Shown here: positions 24,687-34,116 of the stretch, piece after piece | Layout: every line of letters starts with the position of its first letter | How positions within the stretch are numbered: position 1 is the stretch's first letter | From: an uncultured Lachnospiraceae bacterium | Lineage (GTDB): Bacteria; Bacillota; Clostridia; Lachnospirales; Lachnospiraceae | Direction: 5' to 3' | DNA length: 39,824 bases | Assembly (NCBI GenBank): GCA_910585765.1 | Contig: CAJUES010000031.1 | Coordinates: 1 to 39,824, forward strand | Made by a program: the position numbers and the translations under genes | Notes under the pieces: generated by a model | Told to the model about the DNA's origin: nothing | Database searches by the model: none | What the model saw: only the letters and a program-made list of their open reading frames with translations

Positions 24687-27031
24687 CCTGTAACCTCCTC
24701 ACCGTACTTTAATCCGTTTGAGCCTGTCGCGAGATAAAACCTGCCAAACACACGGCAGTCCCCGTCAATACTGTTGATCTCTCCGTACATCTGCCTGTCC
24801 GTATTCAGCCGCTCATAGCTCTTTCCCCCGTCAAGCGTCCTGTAAAAACCATACGCCCCGTCAACGATGCCGTTACAATAGATTGCCTTATCGTCCGTAG
24901 CGTAATCACTCTCCGGTGAAAGGATCCCGAGTCCCATCCGAAACACGCTGTCACCTTCCCTGCTCAGCCTTGCTGTCTGTATGACATCCGTGTCAGGATC
25001 GTACGTCAGTTTCCACAGCCCGTCCGCTCCGAGCGCCATATATAGTACGCCCCGCTTTCCGGTCTCCGCGCGCACTTCCGTCTTGTTGGCGCAGTCGATC
25101 TTCCCAAAGTGCACCTTCGGGAACCCCGCCGGAAGCAGGCGCTCGTGATAGGTACTTCCCCCGTCCGTGCTGACGTAAAAATCCGAATGGTCGCCAAAAG
25201 CGTAGAACAGGCTGCTGTCCACCCGGTCGGAAAAGACCTTGATATCCCCCTGCACCTTCCGCTTTCCGTCCAGCGTAAAGACCTTGCAGATCGAGAAACT
25301 GACACCCGTGTCATGACTCACGATCACCCTGCCCACCGGAAGGTTTATGCCGTCCGCAACAGACCACACGATATTTTTGCAGTCCGGCGACATCGCGACC
25401 CAGCCGGAATTGACATTCGGATTCTCTATGTTCCGCAGCGCCGCATCCAGATCACTGTCCAGACCAAACGGCATGTCGAGTCTCGTAAACGTGCGACCCT
25501 GGTCACGCGAAAGGATCAGCCCGCCCTTGGTCTTTCCCGTCCAGTTTCCGCGCGGCGTCACGACAAGGACACTGGGATCCGCATCCGAAAAGTCCGCGTT
25601 GATGCATGTGATGTACCGGTTCCCGTCGTCGTCCGCAAAAGAATTCGCACAGGGACTGTCCAAATCCGCAAACGCAAATCCGCCGAGATCGCCCACGATA
25701 TCGACAACCTGCACGTCACCCTTTGGCATGGCGTACACATTCAGATGGACAGTCTCCTCGATCCCGTCACACCAGTCCGTGAAACAGCACTTCCCGTCTC
25801 TCAGGTTTCGCGTCCGAAAAACGCCTGTCCCTGTATTGAACCACGCCTCGCTGTCATCATGAGGATTGATCTTGAAGTCGCTGAGCCAGTGGATCAGCGA
25901 GTGTCCCCCGTTGCACGCCGGCTGCATGTAGGGCGCGCGGAACGTGATCTCACCCTCATCCAGATCGTACAGGATCTGCTGCCAGCTTTCGCCGTGATCG
26001 AAGGAGCGGAACACACTGTCCCCATCATCCTTGACGATCGTGGTACACACGACCATCCCGGGCGTCTGCATGGACACATCGATACCGGAAAAACCAAAGT
26101 CCAGCGGTCTGTCTAAATCAGCCGGAATCCTGTCCAGCCCAATCCCGGCAGCCCTGCCAGCTTTTATTGGTGTGATCTCCTTGAAGGCGCCGATCGTTCC
26201 ATCGTCAAGTATCGCATAGCGCGCGATCCTGCCGTCGATCGTGTCGCCGGAGTCACAGCTGTACCCGTTTTCGGCCACGTAGGAGCGCCTTCCGGTGGAG
26301 GCAAAGGTCACATACAGATATTTCCCGTCAAATGCACACCGCTGCGCCACCAGCCCGTTCAGGCGGCAGCCCTCAATGACTTTGCCCTGCGGTTCGGGGA
26401 GCGCTTCGAAGTGCGCGCCGCCGTCGTAGGAGACATACAGGCTGTGGCCTCTCATATTCTGATCCCGATCCATGCCCGTCACACCCGCGGACGAGACGAT
26501 CAGCGCATTGCCAGCCTGTGTGACAAACGCGAGGTACTCTTCCGCCAGAGCCGTGAGCCTGCGCCATTTTTTTCCCTGATCGTCCGTGACCCACAAGCCT
26601 TCCTGCTGGCTTGCATAGTACAGTCGCTGCGGATCATTCTGATCCACGATCAGCCGCTCTCCGGTTCCCCTGCCGTTTAAGTTCCCGTGGATCATCACGG
26701 GTATCTTCTCATAGCTAAAGTGCCCACCATGGTCCTCCGAGACTGCCAGCACACCGGACTTTTCCGCATTGATGCCGCAGGCAATGTACAGCATTGCGGG
26801 ATCCGCGTCGTCCAGCGCCATCGAGATCGGAAACGTCTCGCTCAGATCCCTCATAGTGACGTGGGAGATCAGGCTTATCCACGTCTGCGTCTCCGCGTCG
26901 AATCTGTATGCGCCGCCAATATCGGTTCTCGCATACAGGACATCTCTCTCTTTTTTGTGATATAAAAATCCTGTGACATAACCTCCGCCGGGGATGGGAA
27001 GGTTTTTGTACTCATATGAAATCTGCTTCAT
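24683..27031 (-). CDS. glycoside hydrolase family 74, xyloglucan-active
   Basis: This 782-residue protein starts with the GH74 signature GGGYVTGFLYH then YARTDIGGAYRFD, whose Asp corresponds to one family catalytic acid. A second acidic site probably lies in VGDLGGFAFAD. BNR-like Asp-box repeats (SYDGGAHF, SHDTGVSF, STDGGSTYH) support a double beta-propeller. An upstream in-frame ATG at 27133 gives a non-conserved leader, but GGAGG sits 7 nt before the ATG at 27031, which I choose. That start leaves no signal peptide, unusual for GH74 endo-xyloglucanases, which are mostly secreted. With the coupled GH31 gene it suggests intracellular breakdown of imported xyloglucan oligosaccharides. Confidence 0.9.
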   Translation of the reverse strand: MKQISYEYKNLPIPGGGYVTGFLYHKKERDVLYARTDIGGAYRFDAETQTWISLISHVTMRDLSETFPISMALDDADPAMLYIACGINAEKSGVLAVSEDHGGHFSYEKIPVMIHGNLNGRGTGERLIVDQNDPQRLYYASQQEGLWVTDDQGKKWRRLTALAEEYLAFVTQAGNALIVSSAGVTGMDRDQNMRGHSLYVSYDGGAHFEALPEPQGKVIEGCRLNGLVAQRCAFDGKYLYVTFASTGRRSYVAENGYSCDSGDTIDGRIARYAILDDGTIGAFKEITPIKAGRAAGIGLDRIPADLDRPLDFGFSGIDVSMQTPGMVVCTTIVKDDGDSVFRSFDHGESWQQILYDLDEGEITFRAPYMQPACNGGHSLIHWLSDFKINPHDDSEAWFNTGTGVFRTRNLRDGKCCFTDWCDGIEETVHLNVYAMPKGDVQVVDIVGDLGGFAFADLDSPCANSFADDDGNRYITCINADFSDADPSVLVVTPRGNWTGKTKGGLILSRDQGRTFTRLDMPFGLDSDLDAALRNIENPNVNSGWVAMSPDCKNIVWSVADGINLPVGRVIVSHDTGVSFSICKVFTLDGKRKVQGDIKVFSDRVDSSLFYAFGDHSDFYVSTDGGSTYHERLLPAGFPKVHFGKIDCANKTEVRAETGKRGVLYMALGADGLWKLTYDPDTDVIQTARLSREGDSVFRMGLGILSPESDYATDDKAIYCNGIVDGAYGFYRTLDGGKSYERLNTDRQMYGEINSIDGDCRVFGRFYLATGSNGLKYGEEVTG

Positions 27032-27168
27032 GGCAAGTCCTCCGTTTTTGATCCGCACCGCCATACACTGACAGCCTGTGATCCGCAGCAGACACGCAGT
27101 ACGCCCCGCCGCGATCACCGGCAGTCCCTGCACGGCACCACATATATTTGATAAGTCATTATTGAGAC

Positions 27169-27177
27169 ATTATACCA
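27169..27177 (-). promoter_or_regulatory. extended -10 promoter of GH74-GH31 operon
   Basis: On the minus strand TGGTATAAT gives a perfect TATAAT with TG one base upstream. No good -35 is seen, as expected for an extended -10 promoter. Transcription would start near 27162, giving a leader of about 130 nt. Confidence 0.55.
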
Positions 27178-27311
27178 TGAAACCATACAAATAAATACCA
27201 GCTAGATTAGTTTCGATTCACGTCAGTTTTATATATATTACTGTTCACGCCCCAGCTGATTTCAACAACATTTTAAGCATTGAAGGCGTAAACAGTAATC
27301 GTTTTGCACAC

Positions 27312-27334
27312 AAAATGCTAAATTTTAGCATTTT
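27312..27334. repeat. 23-bp perfect palindrome, operator or terminator stem
   Basis: aaaatgctaaa and tttagcatttt flank a single central base. It lies 50 bp after the M14 peptidase stop and about 135 bp upstream of the GH74 -10. The 3' arm ends in T4 on either strand, so a weak bidirectional terminator is possible. A regulator site for the glycosidase operon is the alternative. Confidence 0.5.
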
Positions 27335-27384
27335 GGCGCACGCTTTTCACTACTTTGATAGATGAGGAAACAGTAACTTATATA

Positions 27385-28665
27385 TCACTCCGCCGCTTCC
27401 TGCAGCTGTGTCATGCCGCCGACCAGGATGAGCCTGTTGTCCGCATAGATCCCCGGAAACTGGCTCATGTCAAGCGGATTGGTGCCGCGCCCTGCCTCGA
27501 TCGTGTAGCCGGGGCGGTTGTACGCCTCGATGAACCAGTCCTTATACCCCGCATAGCCCGACGCGTAGGGCGTCTCCTCCACCTGGTAGCCGCTGACGCT
27601 GCCGAAGTATTCCGCGATGCGTCTCGAGCGCTCCGGCTCGTAGTCGAGATACTTCCAGTAAATGACCTCTCCCTGCGTGTGGTAGGCGAGGACCAGCTGG
27701 AAGTCATGGGCGTTCGTGAAGTGGAACATATTGATGCTCTCGACCGCAGACAGCGGCGCCTCCCCCACAAAATCCCGCGGTGCAGGCGATGTAAATCCCT
27801 GCGCGAATTTGATCTCCCTGGCATTCTCCCACCCTGCCGGGAACTGCAGGTTCAGGTCGATCCCGTTGATGTTTGCCTTCCAGCCGTCAGGATACGGTAT
27901 CGAAGGATAATCCGACGAGATCGCCATCGCCTGCTCGACATACTCCTCATTGCGGATCATCCCGTTCACCAGATCCGCACCGTCCGGATTGACCATCGGG
28001 ATCAAGAATAGACTAAAATCCCGAAAAAGTACCCCGGTGTCCTCCCCGTAGAGATCCTCTCCCTCGGCGTAAGCTTTTGCGTAGGATTCCGCAAACTTGA
28101 GCAGGATCGGCGTCGTGATCCACTCGTTGGCGTGGAAACAGGCATTGTAGCAGACCTGCGTCGGTCCCTCGCCCAGCTGCAGATAACACACCTCCCTGCC
28201 CATGACACTCTTTCCGATACATCCCGAGATCAGGAACGGATAACGGATCCGCAATCCTTCCAGGATAAACTCCGTGAGACTGGACGTGTACGGCACGCCC
28301 TCGTCAACCAGTGCAAAAGAAAAAGGAACGTAGATCCGCGTCCCCAACTGTAAATTCATGGCGTCAAGCGACGGATTTGCCGTCAATATGAAAGACACCT
28401 GTGTATCATATGTGTCGGCTATCCCCCACAGTGTCTCGCCCGCCGCGATCACATGCGTCGTGTAGCCCTTGAGGTACGGGATCAGCTTCGCCCACGCCGC
28501 CCTGTCCACGTAGCAGCCGACTCCCTCCCCCATAAATTCCTTCAATGCACTGCAGGTTTCTCTGCCATACTGACCGTCCACTGCAATCGGAAAACCAGCC
28601 CTCCTCAAAGCCAGCTGCAGATACTCCACTGCAACACCCACATCCCCAACATAAATATTGCGCAT
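27385..28665 (-). CDS. M14-family carboxypeptidase with PG-binding and LysM domains
   Basis: This 426-residue protein has three parts: a peptidoglycan-binding type 1 domain (1-60; LQLALRRAGF, VDGQYG), a LysM domain (about 70-114; HVIAAGETLWGIA) and an M14 zinc peptidase. Zinc ligands are H178-x-x-E181 (CFHANEW) and H329 (AYHTQGE); the catalytic Glu is probably E390 (YTIEAGRG). The architecture matches gamma-D-glutamyl-diamino-acid endopeptidases that cut peptidoglycan stem peptides, known from spore-forming Firmicutes. No signal peptide is visible, so it may act in the mother cell, in the cytoplasm on muropeptides, or after lysis. Confidence 0.92.
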   Translation of the reverse strand: MRNIYVGDVGVAVEYLQLALRRAGFPIAVDGQYGRETCSALKEFMGEGVGCYVDRAAWAKLIPYLKGYTTHVIAAGETLWGIADTYDTQVSFILTANPSLDAMNLQLGTRIYVPFSFALVDEGVPYTSSLTEFILEGLRIRYPFLISGCIGKSVMGREVCYLQLGEGPTQVCYNACFHANEWITTPILLKFAESYAKAYAEGEDLYGEDTGVLFRDFSLFLIPMVNPDGADLVNGMIRNEEYVEQAMAISSDYPSIPYPDGWKANINGIDLNLQFPAGWENAREIKFAQGFTSPAPRDFVGEAPLSAVESINMFHFTNAHDFQLVLAYHTQGEVIYWKYLDYEPERSRRIAEYFGSVSGYQVEETPYASGYAGYKDWFIEAYNRPGYTIEAGRGTNPLDMSQFPGIYADNRLILVGGMTQLQEAAE

Positions 28666-28758
28666 AGTCCCCTATTTCCATCAAATCCTATATTTGTATA
28701 ATCTATGCCGGAAACCGGGCATCCATGCATTGAAATCGAGAAATCGCGAGATCGCCTC

Positions 28759-29622
28759 CTATATGATCCTGCTCAGGCTTTCCTGGATCCCCCTCACAAC
28801 CTCCGGCTTATTCATCGAATAGACATGGATATGCTTGATCCCGTTCGCGATCAGGTCGATGATCTGGTCGGTGGCATAGATGATCCCCGCCTGCTGCATC
28901 GCCTCCGGATTCCTGCCAAAGCAGTCCACAATGCTCCGAAACCGCATCGGCACATTGCAGCCCGAAAGCTTCACCGCATTCTGCAGCTGGGAAGGTCTTG
29001 TGATCGGCATGATCCCCGGAATGACAGGGACATCGATCCCGGCCTCCCGCACCCTGCAGAGGAAATTGTAAAAGATATTGTTGTCAAAAAACATCTGCGT
29101 CGTCAGATACGCACAGCCCGCATCGACTTTCTTTTTCAGATTCAAAATGTCCTCCTGTGTGTTCTCCGACTCGACATGTCCCTCCGGGTAACATGCGCCG
29201 CCGATACACATGCCGCCAAACGCCCTGATGTCCGCCGCAAGCTCCGACGCATAGTGGTAATCCGTAAATGGTTCCCCCTCGAAATCCTTCGGCTTGTCCC
29301 CGCGGAGCGCCAGCACATTCTCGATCCCCGCTGCCCGCATCTCCTCGAGCGCCTGACGGATCCCCTCCCTAGTTGCGCCGACGCAGGTCAGGTGGGCGAT
29401 CGTCGTCACCCCGTACGTTTCCTGGATGCCCTTCGCGATCCTAAGCGTATTGCCGCGCGTGCTCCCGCCCGCACCGTAGGTCACACTCATGTAGCTTGGC
29501 TTCAACTGTGCGACACCGTACGCCGCTTTCTGCACTGCCTCGTAGTTCGCCGTAGCCTTGGGCGGAAACACCTCAAAAGACAGTGTCACATCATTTTTCA
29601 GTAAAATCTCGTTTAATTTCAT
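28759..29622 (-). CDS. metF: methylenetetrahydrofolate reductase
   Basis: This 287-residue protein reduces 5,10-methylene-THF to 5-methyl-THF for methionine synthesis. It shows the family landmarks LSFEVFPPK, SVTYGAGGS, AHLTCVG, LALRGDKP and TTQMFFDN. I start at the ATG at 29622, not 29637: GGGGAG lies 7 nt before it, and its ATGA overlaps the stop of the EAL-domain gene. That overlap couples a one-carbon enzyme to a c-di-GMP signalling protein, an unusual pairing. No SAM or T-box riboswitch is seen upstream, which fits reading from the signalling gene's promoter. Confidence 0.95.
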   Translation of the reverse strand: MKLNEILLKNDVTLSFEVFPPKATANYEAVQKAAYGVAQLKPSYMSVTYGAGGSTRGNTLRIAKGIQETYGVTTIAHLTCVGATREGIRQALEEMRAAGIENVLALRGDKPKDFEGEPFTDYHYASELAADIRAFGGMCIGGACYPEGHVESENTQEDILNLKKKVDAGCAYLTTQMFFDNNIFYNFLCRVREAGIDVPVIPGIMPITRPSQLQNAVKLSGCNVPMRFRSIVDCFGRNPEAMQQAGIIYATDQIIDLIANGIKHIHVYSMNKPEVVRGIQESLSRII

Positions 29623-32564
29623 TGTTCTTCTCCCCATTGTTTGTCAATTTTCCGATCCAGTTTTTCCTCAAAGACTTCCTCCGGAACAGGTCTGCTGTAA
29701 CGGTAGCCCTGCGCCACATACGCGCCGATCTCCATCATAAGCTCTGTGTCGTTCTCATTCTCGACACCCTCACAGACCACCTGCGCCTCCAGATCCTGCG
29801 CCAGGTTCACGATATTCTTCATGATCTTCACCTGTCTCACACGGTTCTCGTTGTTCAGCAGGAACGACCGGTCTAGTTTGATAACAGATGCCGGGATCTG
29901 CTCAAACACGCCGAGCGACGAATAGCCTGAGCCAAAATCGTCGATCGAGAGCCGGATCCCTTTTTTGCGAAGGACTTCGACAGTCTCCTTCACCTTATTC
30001 TGCTGAAGCTCCTCCACCACGAGTGTCTCCGTGATCTCGACCTCTATATACTCTTTCGGGATCCGATACTTGTCCATCACCGCCTCAAACTGCTCCGGGA
30101 AATTCTCCCTGGTGAAATGGATCCTCGAAAAGTTGCACGAGATCGGCACGACCTGCTTCCCGTCGTCCATGCGGCGCCTCAGCAGCCTGCACGCACACTC
30201 CATGACGAAGAAATCGATCTCCGTGATCCGCCCGGTCTGCTCAAAATACGGCACGAAAAATCCCGGTGCCCTGATCGCGCCGTGATCCGTCGGATCCTTG
30301 AATCGCACGAGCGCCTCAGCCCCCACGATCTGCTCGCTGCGGATGTCCACTTTGGGCTGATAGTACGCCACGAAATCCTTGTCGATATCGACGGACTCGA
30401 GCAGTTTTTCCCTGTCGTGATTCTCTTTCAGCTGGATGCGCAGATTTTCATCGTAGATCCGTATCTCATTGCTGTAGCTGTTCTTCAACAGATCGGACGC
30501 CTGTATCGCATACGATATGCACACCTGTATATCTGCACTTCCCGGTGGGATGCAGCACACTCCCATCGTGATCGGCATCCGTATGTCTGCCGTCTCATAT
30601 ATCCTCTGTGTAATCTGATCCTCGAGATCCGCCAGCCTTGCCTCGAGATCCGCCAGCTTGTCATATCTGACAAACAGCACGAAGTGATCGCCCTGGCTCC
30701 TGGCATACTGCTCCTTATCACAGTCCATGTTTTCCGCCAGCACACACACCATCAGCTCGAGAATCTTCTGCCCTGCATGCCATCCATACAGTGTATTGTA
30801 CCTCCTGAACTGGCAAATATCCATGTAGGCCACCGCGTATTTCTGGTTCCTGTCCGCCGCAAGCCTCTGCTGTGCCCTGTATTTCAGATAATTCAGATTC
30901 CATATATTGAGATCCGCATCCTTGTACATCAGCTTCTGGATCCGCCTGCTGTCGCGGAGCATGTGCAGCATCACGAGCACTATGCAGACAGCGGCGAGCA
31001 CCACGATCACGACGATCTGCACACTGTGGGCTCTGATAAAACTCTCCACACTGTTTTTGGCAAACAGATTATCCTTGAGCATATAATCGTTCACCATCTT
31101 GTCGCTCACTTCGAGCAGCTCTTTGTTCAGAATGCCGAGCAGCGGTGAGTTTGAATCCTCCTTCACCGCCATATAGATGACATGCGTGTCGTTCAATACA
31201 CTGCGGATCTCAAGCTTGTTCAGCCTCAGATCCGATCCGAGCAGATACTCCGACAGATAGCCGTCACAGAACGCAGCGTCCGCCTCGCCTCTGTTTACCG
31301 CATAGAGACACTCCAGCTGCGAGTCAAGAACCAGGATCCGTGCATCCTCATTCACCAGCAGCGCGATATTCTCCTCGTCATCGCCATTGTTTACAGCCGC
31401 CAGCACTTTGATCTCGTTGGCAGTGCTGTCCCGGTCCATGATGATCACATGCGGCACCTCCGCATATGCCTTTGTTACCGCGACACCGGAATCTCTCAGA
31501 CTTTTGGGCGTGTCCCCGCAGTAATCGAGAAGATCGATCCTGCCGTCAGCCAGCGCCTGTTTCGCCTCATCCATGTTTGGCATCTCGACATAGTCGAACG
31601 TAAGTCCGGTGAGCGCAGACACTTCATCGAGCACCTGCTTTGCCAGCCCGTGATATATCCCGTCAATCTCATAAGAAAACGGATAGTAGCCGTCAAAATA
31701 GCCGACTGTGATGTTCTTCTTCGCTTCGATGTAATCCTTTTCTTCCTGCGACAGCAATATCGTGTGATCCAGCCTGCTGTCATAGTATTTCGTGATCAGC
31801 TCATTCTCGAGATCCGGGCGTTTCATCCTGATATCCGCGATACCCTGATTCAACTCCCGCATCACCTCGTCATTTCCCTTGTACGAGATATAGTAGATCG
31901 GCATCGGCGCAAAACGACCGATGATCCGCTGTCCGTCCCTGATCTCTGTCAGGGAATGCACCATCGCGTCGATCTCCTGCTCTGCAAGTGCGGTCTGAAG
32001 TTCCGCAGTATTGTCATACGCTATCACCTTCGGATCACGGATACCCTGATCCGAGAGGTACTCGTAAAATTCCTCCTTCCTGACATACGTCTTCACGATG
32101 CCGTATGTGATATGGTCCATCGTGTCAAAATCCTCGTAAGGGATACTGCTCCCGCCGTTCACGGCGATCGTTCCAAACGTGTAACCGCTCGCGAGGCTGG
32201 CATACTGATAGATCTCCGCCCGCTTGCTGGAAAACTGCGCGGAACCGACCAGGTCGATCTCTTTGTCCGCAAGGCGCTGCAGCGCGTCATCCCAGCTGTC
32301 ACACTCCACATACTCGATCTCCCAGTTCACATAGTCGCAGAGTGTCTCCAGGTACTCCACATCCATGCCGCTGTAGGTGCCGTCCTCATTTTTTTCGTTG
32401 TAGCCCTCCATTGGAAAGAATCCGACCTTCACCGTGCGTTTCTGCGCGCCGTGCACGCGCGATATGCCGGTGCCTCCTGCCATACAGACACAGATCATGA
32501 CCAGCATGACAGACAGCAGCAGACTTGTCCTGACGTTCCTTCTTTTTCTACGCTCATTGTACAT
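29619..32564 (-). CDS. membrane c-di-GMP phosphodiesterase: tandem SBP sensor, degenerate GGDEF, EAL
   Basis: This 981-residue protein has an N-terminal membrane anchor (about 13-31), two extracellular periplasmic-binding-protein type 3 domains (VKVGFFPMEGY and ITVGYFDGYYPF starts), a second membrane segment (IVVIVVLAAVCIVLVML), then GGDEF and EAL domains. The GGDEF signature is SQGDHF, so cyclase activity is probably lost. The EAL domain looks active: GAEALVRF, EITET, DDFGSGYSSL, CEGVEN and QGYRYSRP are intact. It would sense a small extracellular ligand such as an amino acid and degrade c-di-GMP. AGGAG 7-9 nt before the ATG at 32564 decides the start; longer frames to 32639 are unlikely. 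Confidence 0.92.
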   Translation of the reverse strand: MYNERRKRRNVRTSLLLSVMLVMICVCMAGGTGISRVHGAQKRTVKVGFFPMEGYNEKNEDGTYSGMDVEYLETLCDYVNWEIEYVECDSWDDALQRLADKEIDLVGSAQFSSKRAEIYQYASLASGYTFGTIAVNGGSSIPYEDFDTMDHITYGIVKTYVRKEEFYEYLSDQGIRDPKVIAYDNTAELQTALAEQEIDAMVHSLTEIRDGQRIIGRFAPMPIYYISYKGNDEVMRELNQGIADIRMKRPDLENELITKYYDSRLDHTILLSQEEKDYIEAKKNITVGYFDGYYPFSYEIDGIYHGLAKQVLDEVSALTGLTFDYVEMPNMDEAKQALADGRIDLLDYCGDTPKSLRDSGVAVTKAYAEVPHVIIMDRDSTANEIKVLAAVNNGDDEENIALLVNEDARILVLDSQLECLYAVNRGEADAAFCDGYLSEYLLGSDLRLNKLEIRSVLNDTHVIYMAVKEDSNSPLLGILNKELLEVSDKMVNDYMLKDNLFAKNSVESFIRAHSVQIVVIVVLAAVCIVLVMLHMLRDSRRIQKLMYKDADLNIWNLNYLKYRAQQRLAADRNQKYAVAYMDICQFRRYNTLYGWHAGQKILELMVCVLAENMDCDKEQYARSQGDHFVLFVRYDKLADLEARLADLEDQITQRIYETADIRMPITMGVCCIPPGSADIQVCISYAIQASDLLKNSYSNEIRIYDENLRIQLKENHDREKLLESVDIDKDFVAYYQPKVDIRSEQIVGAEALVRFKDPTDHGAIRAPGFFVPYFEQTGRITEIDFFVMECACRLLRRRMDDGKQVVPISCNFSRIHFTRENFPEQFEAVMDKYRIPKEYIEVEITETLVVEELQQNKVKETVEVLRKKGIRLSIDDFGSGYSSLGVFEQIPASVIKLDRSFLLNNENRVRQVKIMKNIVNLAQDLEAQVVCEGVENENDTELMMEIGAYVAQGYRYSRPVPEEVFEEKLDRKIDKQWGEEQ

Positions 32565-32684
32565 CGCTATGCTCCTCATTACCCAAAGGAACTGTCGGCA
32601 AATATCCTGCACAGGCACGCACATGGTATTTGCGAGCATTTCCTAACCCGCAGGCAGCCTGTGCCGCCCATTGCTTTCGTGTAC

Positions 32685-32693
32685 ATTATAGCA
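32685..32693 (-). promoter_or_regulatory. extended -10 promoter for EAL-metF operon
   Basis: The minus strand reads TGCTATAAT: perfect TATAAT with TG one base upstream. The -35 is poor. The predicted start near 32678 gives a leader of about 115 nt. It sits between the siroheme synthase stop and the sensor gene. Confidence 0.55.
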
Positions 32694-32733
32694 TAAATTT
32701 GCGGCCACATACAACCCGAAAATGAACCTGCAC

Positions 32734-34104
32734 TCATTCACCGAAGATGTCCACGGCGTTTCCCACGACAATCACTGCCGGCGGCTGGATCTGTGCCGCA
32801 TCCGCCCTTGCCGCGATGTCCGAGAGTTGTCCCCTCACTGTCGTGACAGCCGAGTCAAAACTGCCGTGTACCACTGCCGCCGGCGTGGAAGCTTCCTTTC
32901 CCGCCCGCATCAGCGCCTCCGCGATCTGCGCCAGGTGCCCGAGTCCCATCAAAAACACAAGCGTTCCCTCGAGCCGGGCAAGCGCCGGAAAGTCAATGTC
33001 CTGCGCAAGCCCGCCGCCGGCTGTGTGTCCTGTGATGACATGAAAGCTCCTGCTGACCTCCCTGTGCGTCACCGGGATCCCTGCAAGCGCGGGGATCGCG
33101 ATGCAGGAGGTGATGCCGGGAACATAGTCTGCACGGATCCCTGCCTCGCGGAGCGCTCGCAGCTCCTCCATCCCCCTCCCGAACACATACGGATCCCCGC
33201 CCTTTAAGCGGACTACCAGACCGCCCTCCTGCGCCTTTTGTACGAGCAGCCCGTTGATCTCCTCCTGCGGCATACTGTGCCTCCCGCTCCTCTTTCCCAC
33301 ATAGATCCGCTCACAGCTCTCCGAAGCATACTCCAGAAGTCTCCGGTCAATCAGATCGTCATATACCAGAACCCTTGCGCGCCGTATCGCGCGAAGCCCC
33401 CGCAGTGTGATCAGGTCATAACTGCCGCAGCCCGCGCCGACAAGCAACACGCCCTCCGCACCCCTCACAGGCTGCTGCCTGTCCTGTGTGTATGCTGTGA
33501 TCCTCCGCATCGTCTCCTGCTCGTCAAACACTGCATCCGCGTCCATGCACAGATCCGCCATATCCCTCAAAAACGCCGCGCGCCGCGCACCGTCCGCGAT
33601 ATACTCCCTCGCGAGCGGCCGCAGACGATCCAGATAATCCAGGATCCCTTCCATATCCGCCGGTATCCGGGACGCGATCTGACTCCGGATCGCAGCCGCC
33701 ACTGCCGGGCTTGCCCCCGCCGTCGAGATCCCGATGCTGAGTTTTCCCGCCTTCACAAGCGACGGAAAGACGAAGCTGCACGCCGTTTTGTCGTCCACAA
33801 CATTGACGAGGATCCCCTTCTCCCTGCACAGCCTTCCGATCTCTGCATTTACATCTCTGTCGTCAGACGCAGCGATGATAAAGTGCCTCCCTGTCAGATC
33901 CCCAGGCTCAAATCCTCTATGTATGACACCTATGTCATTTTCCAGGGCAAACTGCCCCAGCTCCTCCGAAATCACCGGTGCCACTACCGTTAGCATCGGT
34001 CCATAGGGCAGGAGCTTTTGCAGCTTGTGGAGCGCAACCCTGCCGCCGCCCACCACCAGACCACGCTGCCCCGCGATATCCACAAAAAAGGGAAAATATC
34101 CCAT
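32734..34104 (-). CDS. cysG: siroheme synthase (precorrin-2 dehydrogenase + uroporphyrinogen III methyltransferase)
   Basis: This 456-residue fusion matches CysG. The N-terminal precorrin-2 dehydrogenase/ferrochelatase domain has VVGGGRVALHKL and VVDDKTACSFVFPS. The C-terminal SUMT domain has LVGAGCGSYDLITLRG, RLKGGDPYVFGRG and YVPGITSCIAIPALAGIPVTHR. It converts uroporphyrinogen III to siroheme or, by its first steps, to precorrin-2 for cobalamin. GGAGG lies 5 nt before the ATG. No other tetrapyrrole genes are in the window, so a siroheme role for sulfite or nitrite reductase is the simplest guess. Confidence 0.93.
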   Translation of the reverse strand: MGYFPFFVDIAGQRGLVVGGGRVALHKLQKLLPYGPMLTVVAPVISEELGQFALENDIGVIHRGFEPGDLTGRHFIIAASDDRDVNAEIGRLCREKGILVNVVDDKTACSFVFPSLVKAGKLSIGISTAGASPAVAAAIRSQIASRIPADMEGILDYLDRLRPLAREYIADGARRAAFLRDMADLCMDADAVFDEQETMRRITAYTQDRQQPVRGAEGVLLVGAGCGSYDLITLRGLRAIRRARVLVYDDLIDRRLLEYASESCERIYVGKRSGRHSMPQEEINGLLVQKAQEGGLVVRLKGGDPYVFGRGMEELRALREAGIRADYVPGITSCIAIPALAGIPVTHREVSRSFHVITGHTAGGGLAQDIDFPALARLEGTLVFLMGLGHLAQIAEALMRAGKEASTPAAVVHGSFDSAVTTVRGQLSDIAARADAAQIQPPAVIVVGNAVDIFGE

Positions 34105-34116
34105 CTCCTTATCCTC

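Larger units (their letters stand above)
27032..27384. other. 353-bp intergenic region upstream of GH74 gene
   Basis: It holds the leader and promoter of the GH74-GH31 operon and a 23-bp palindrome beyond the M14 peptidase stop. Otherwise it is AT-rich, and I see no gene. Confidence 0.6.

Noticed and set aside
31182..32696. 504-codon plus-strand open frame
   Set aside because: It is antisense to the SBP-GGDEF-EAL gene and has no family signature.
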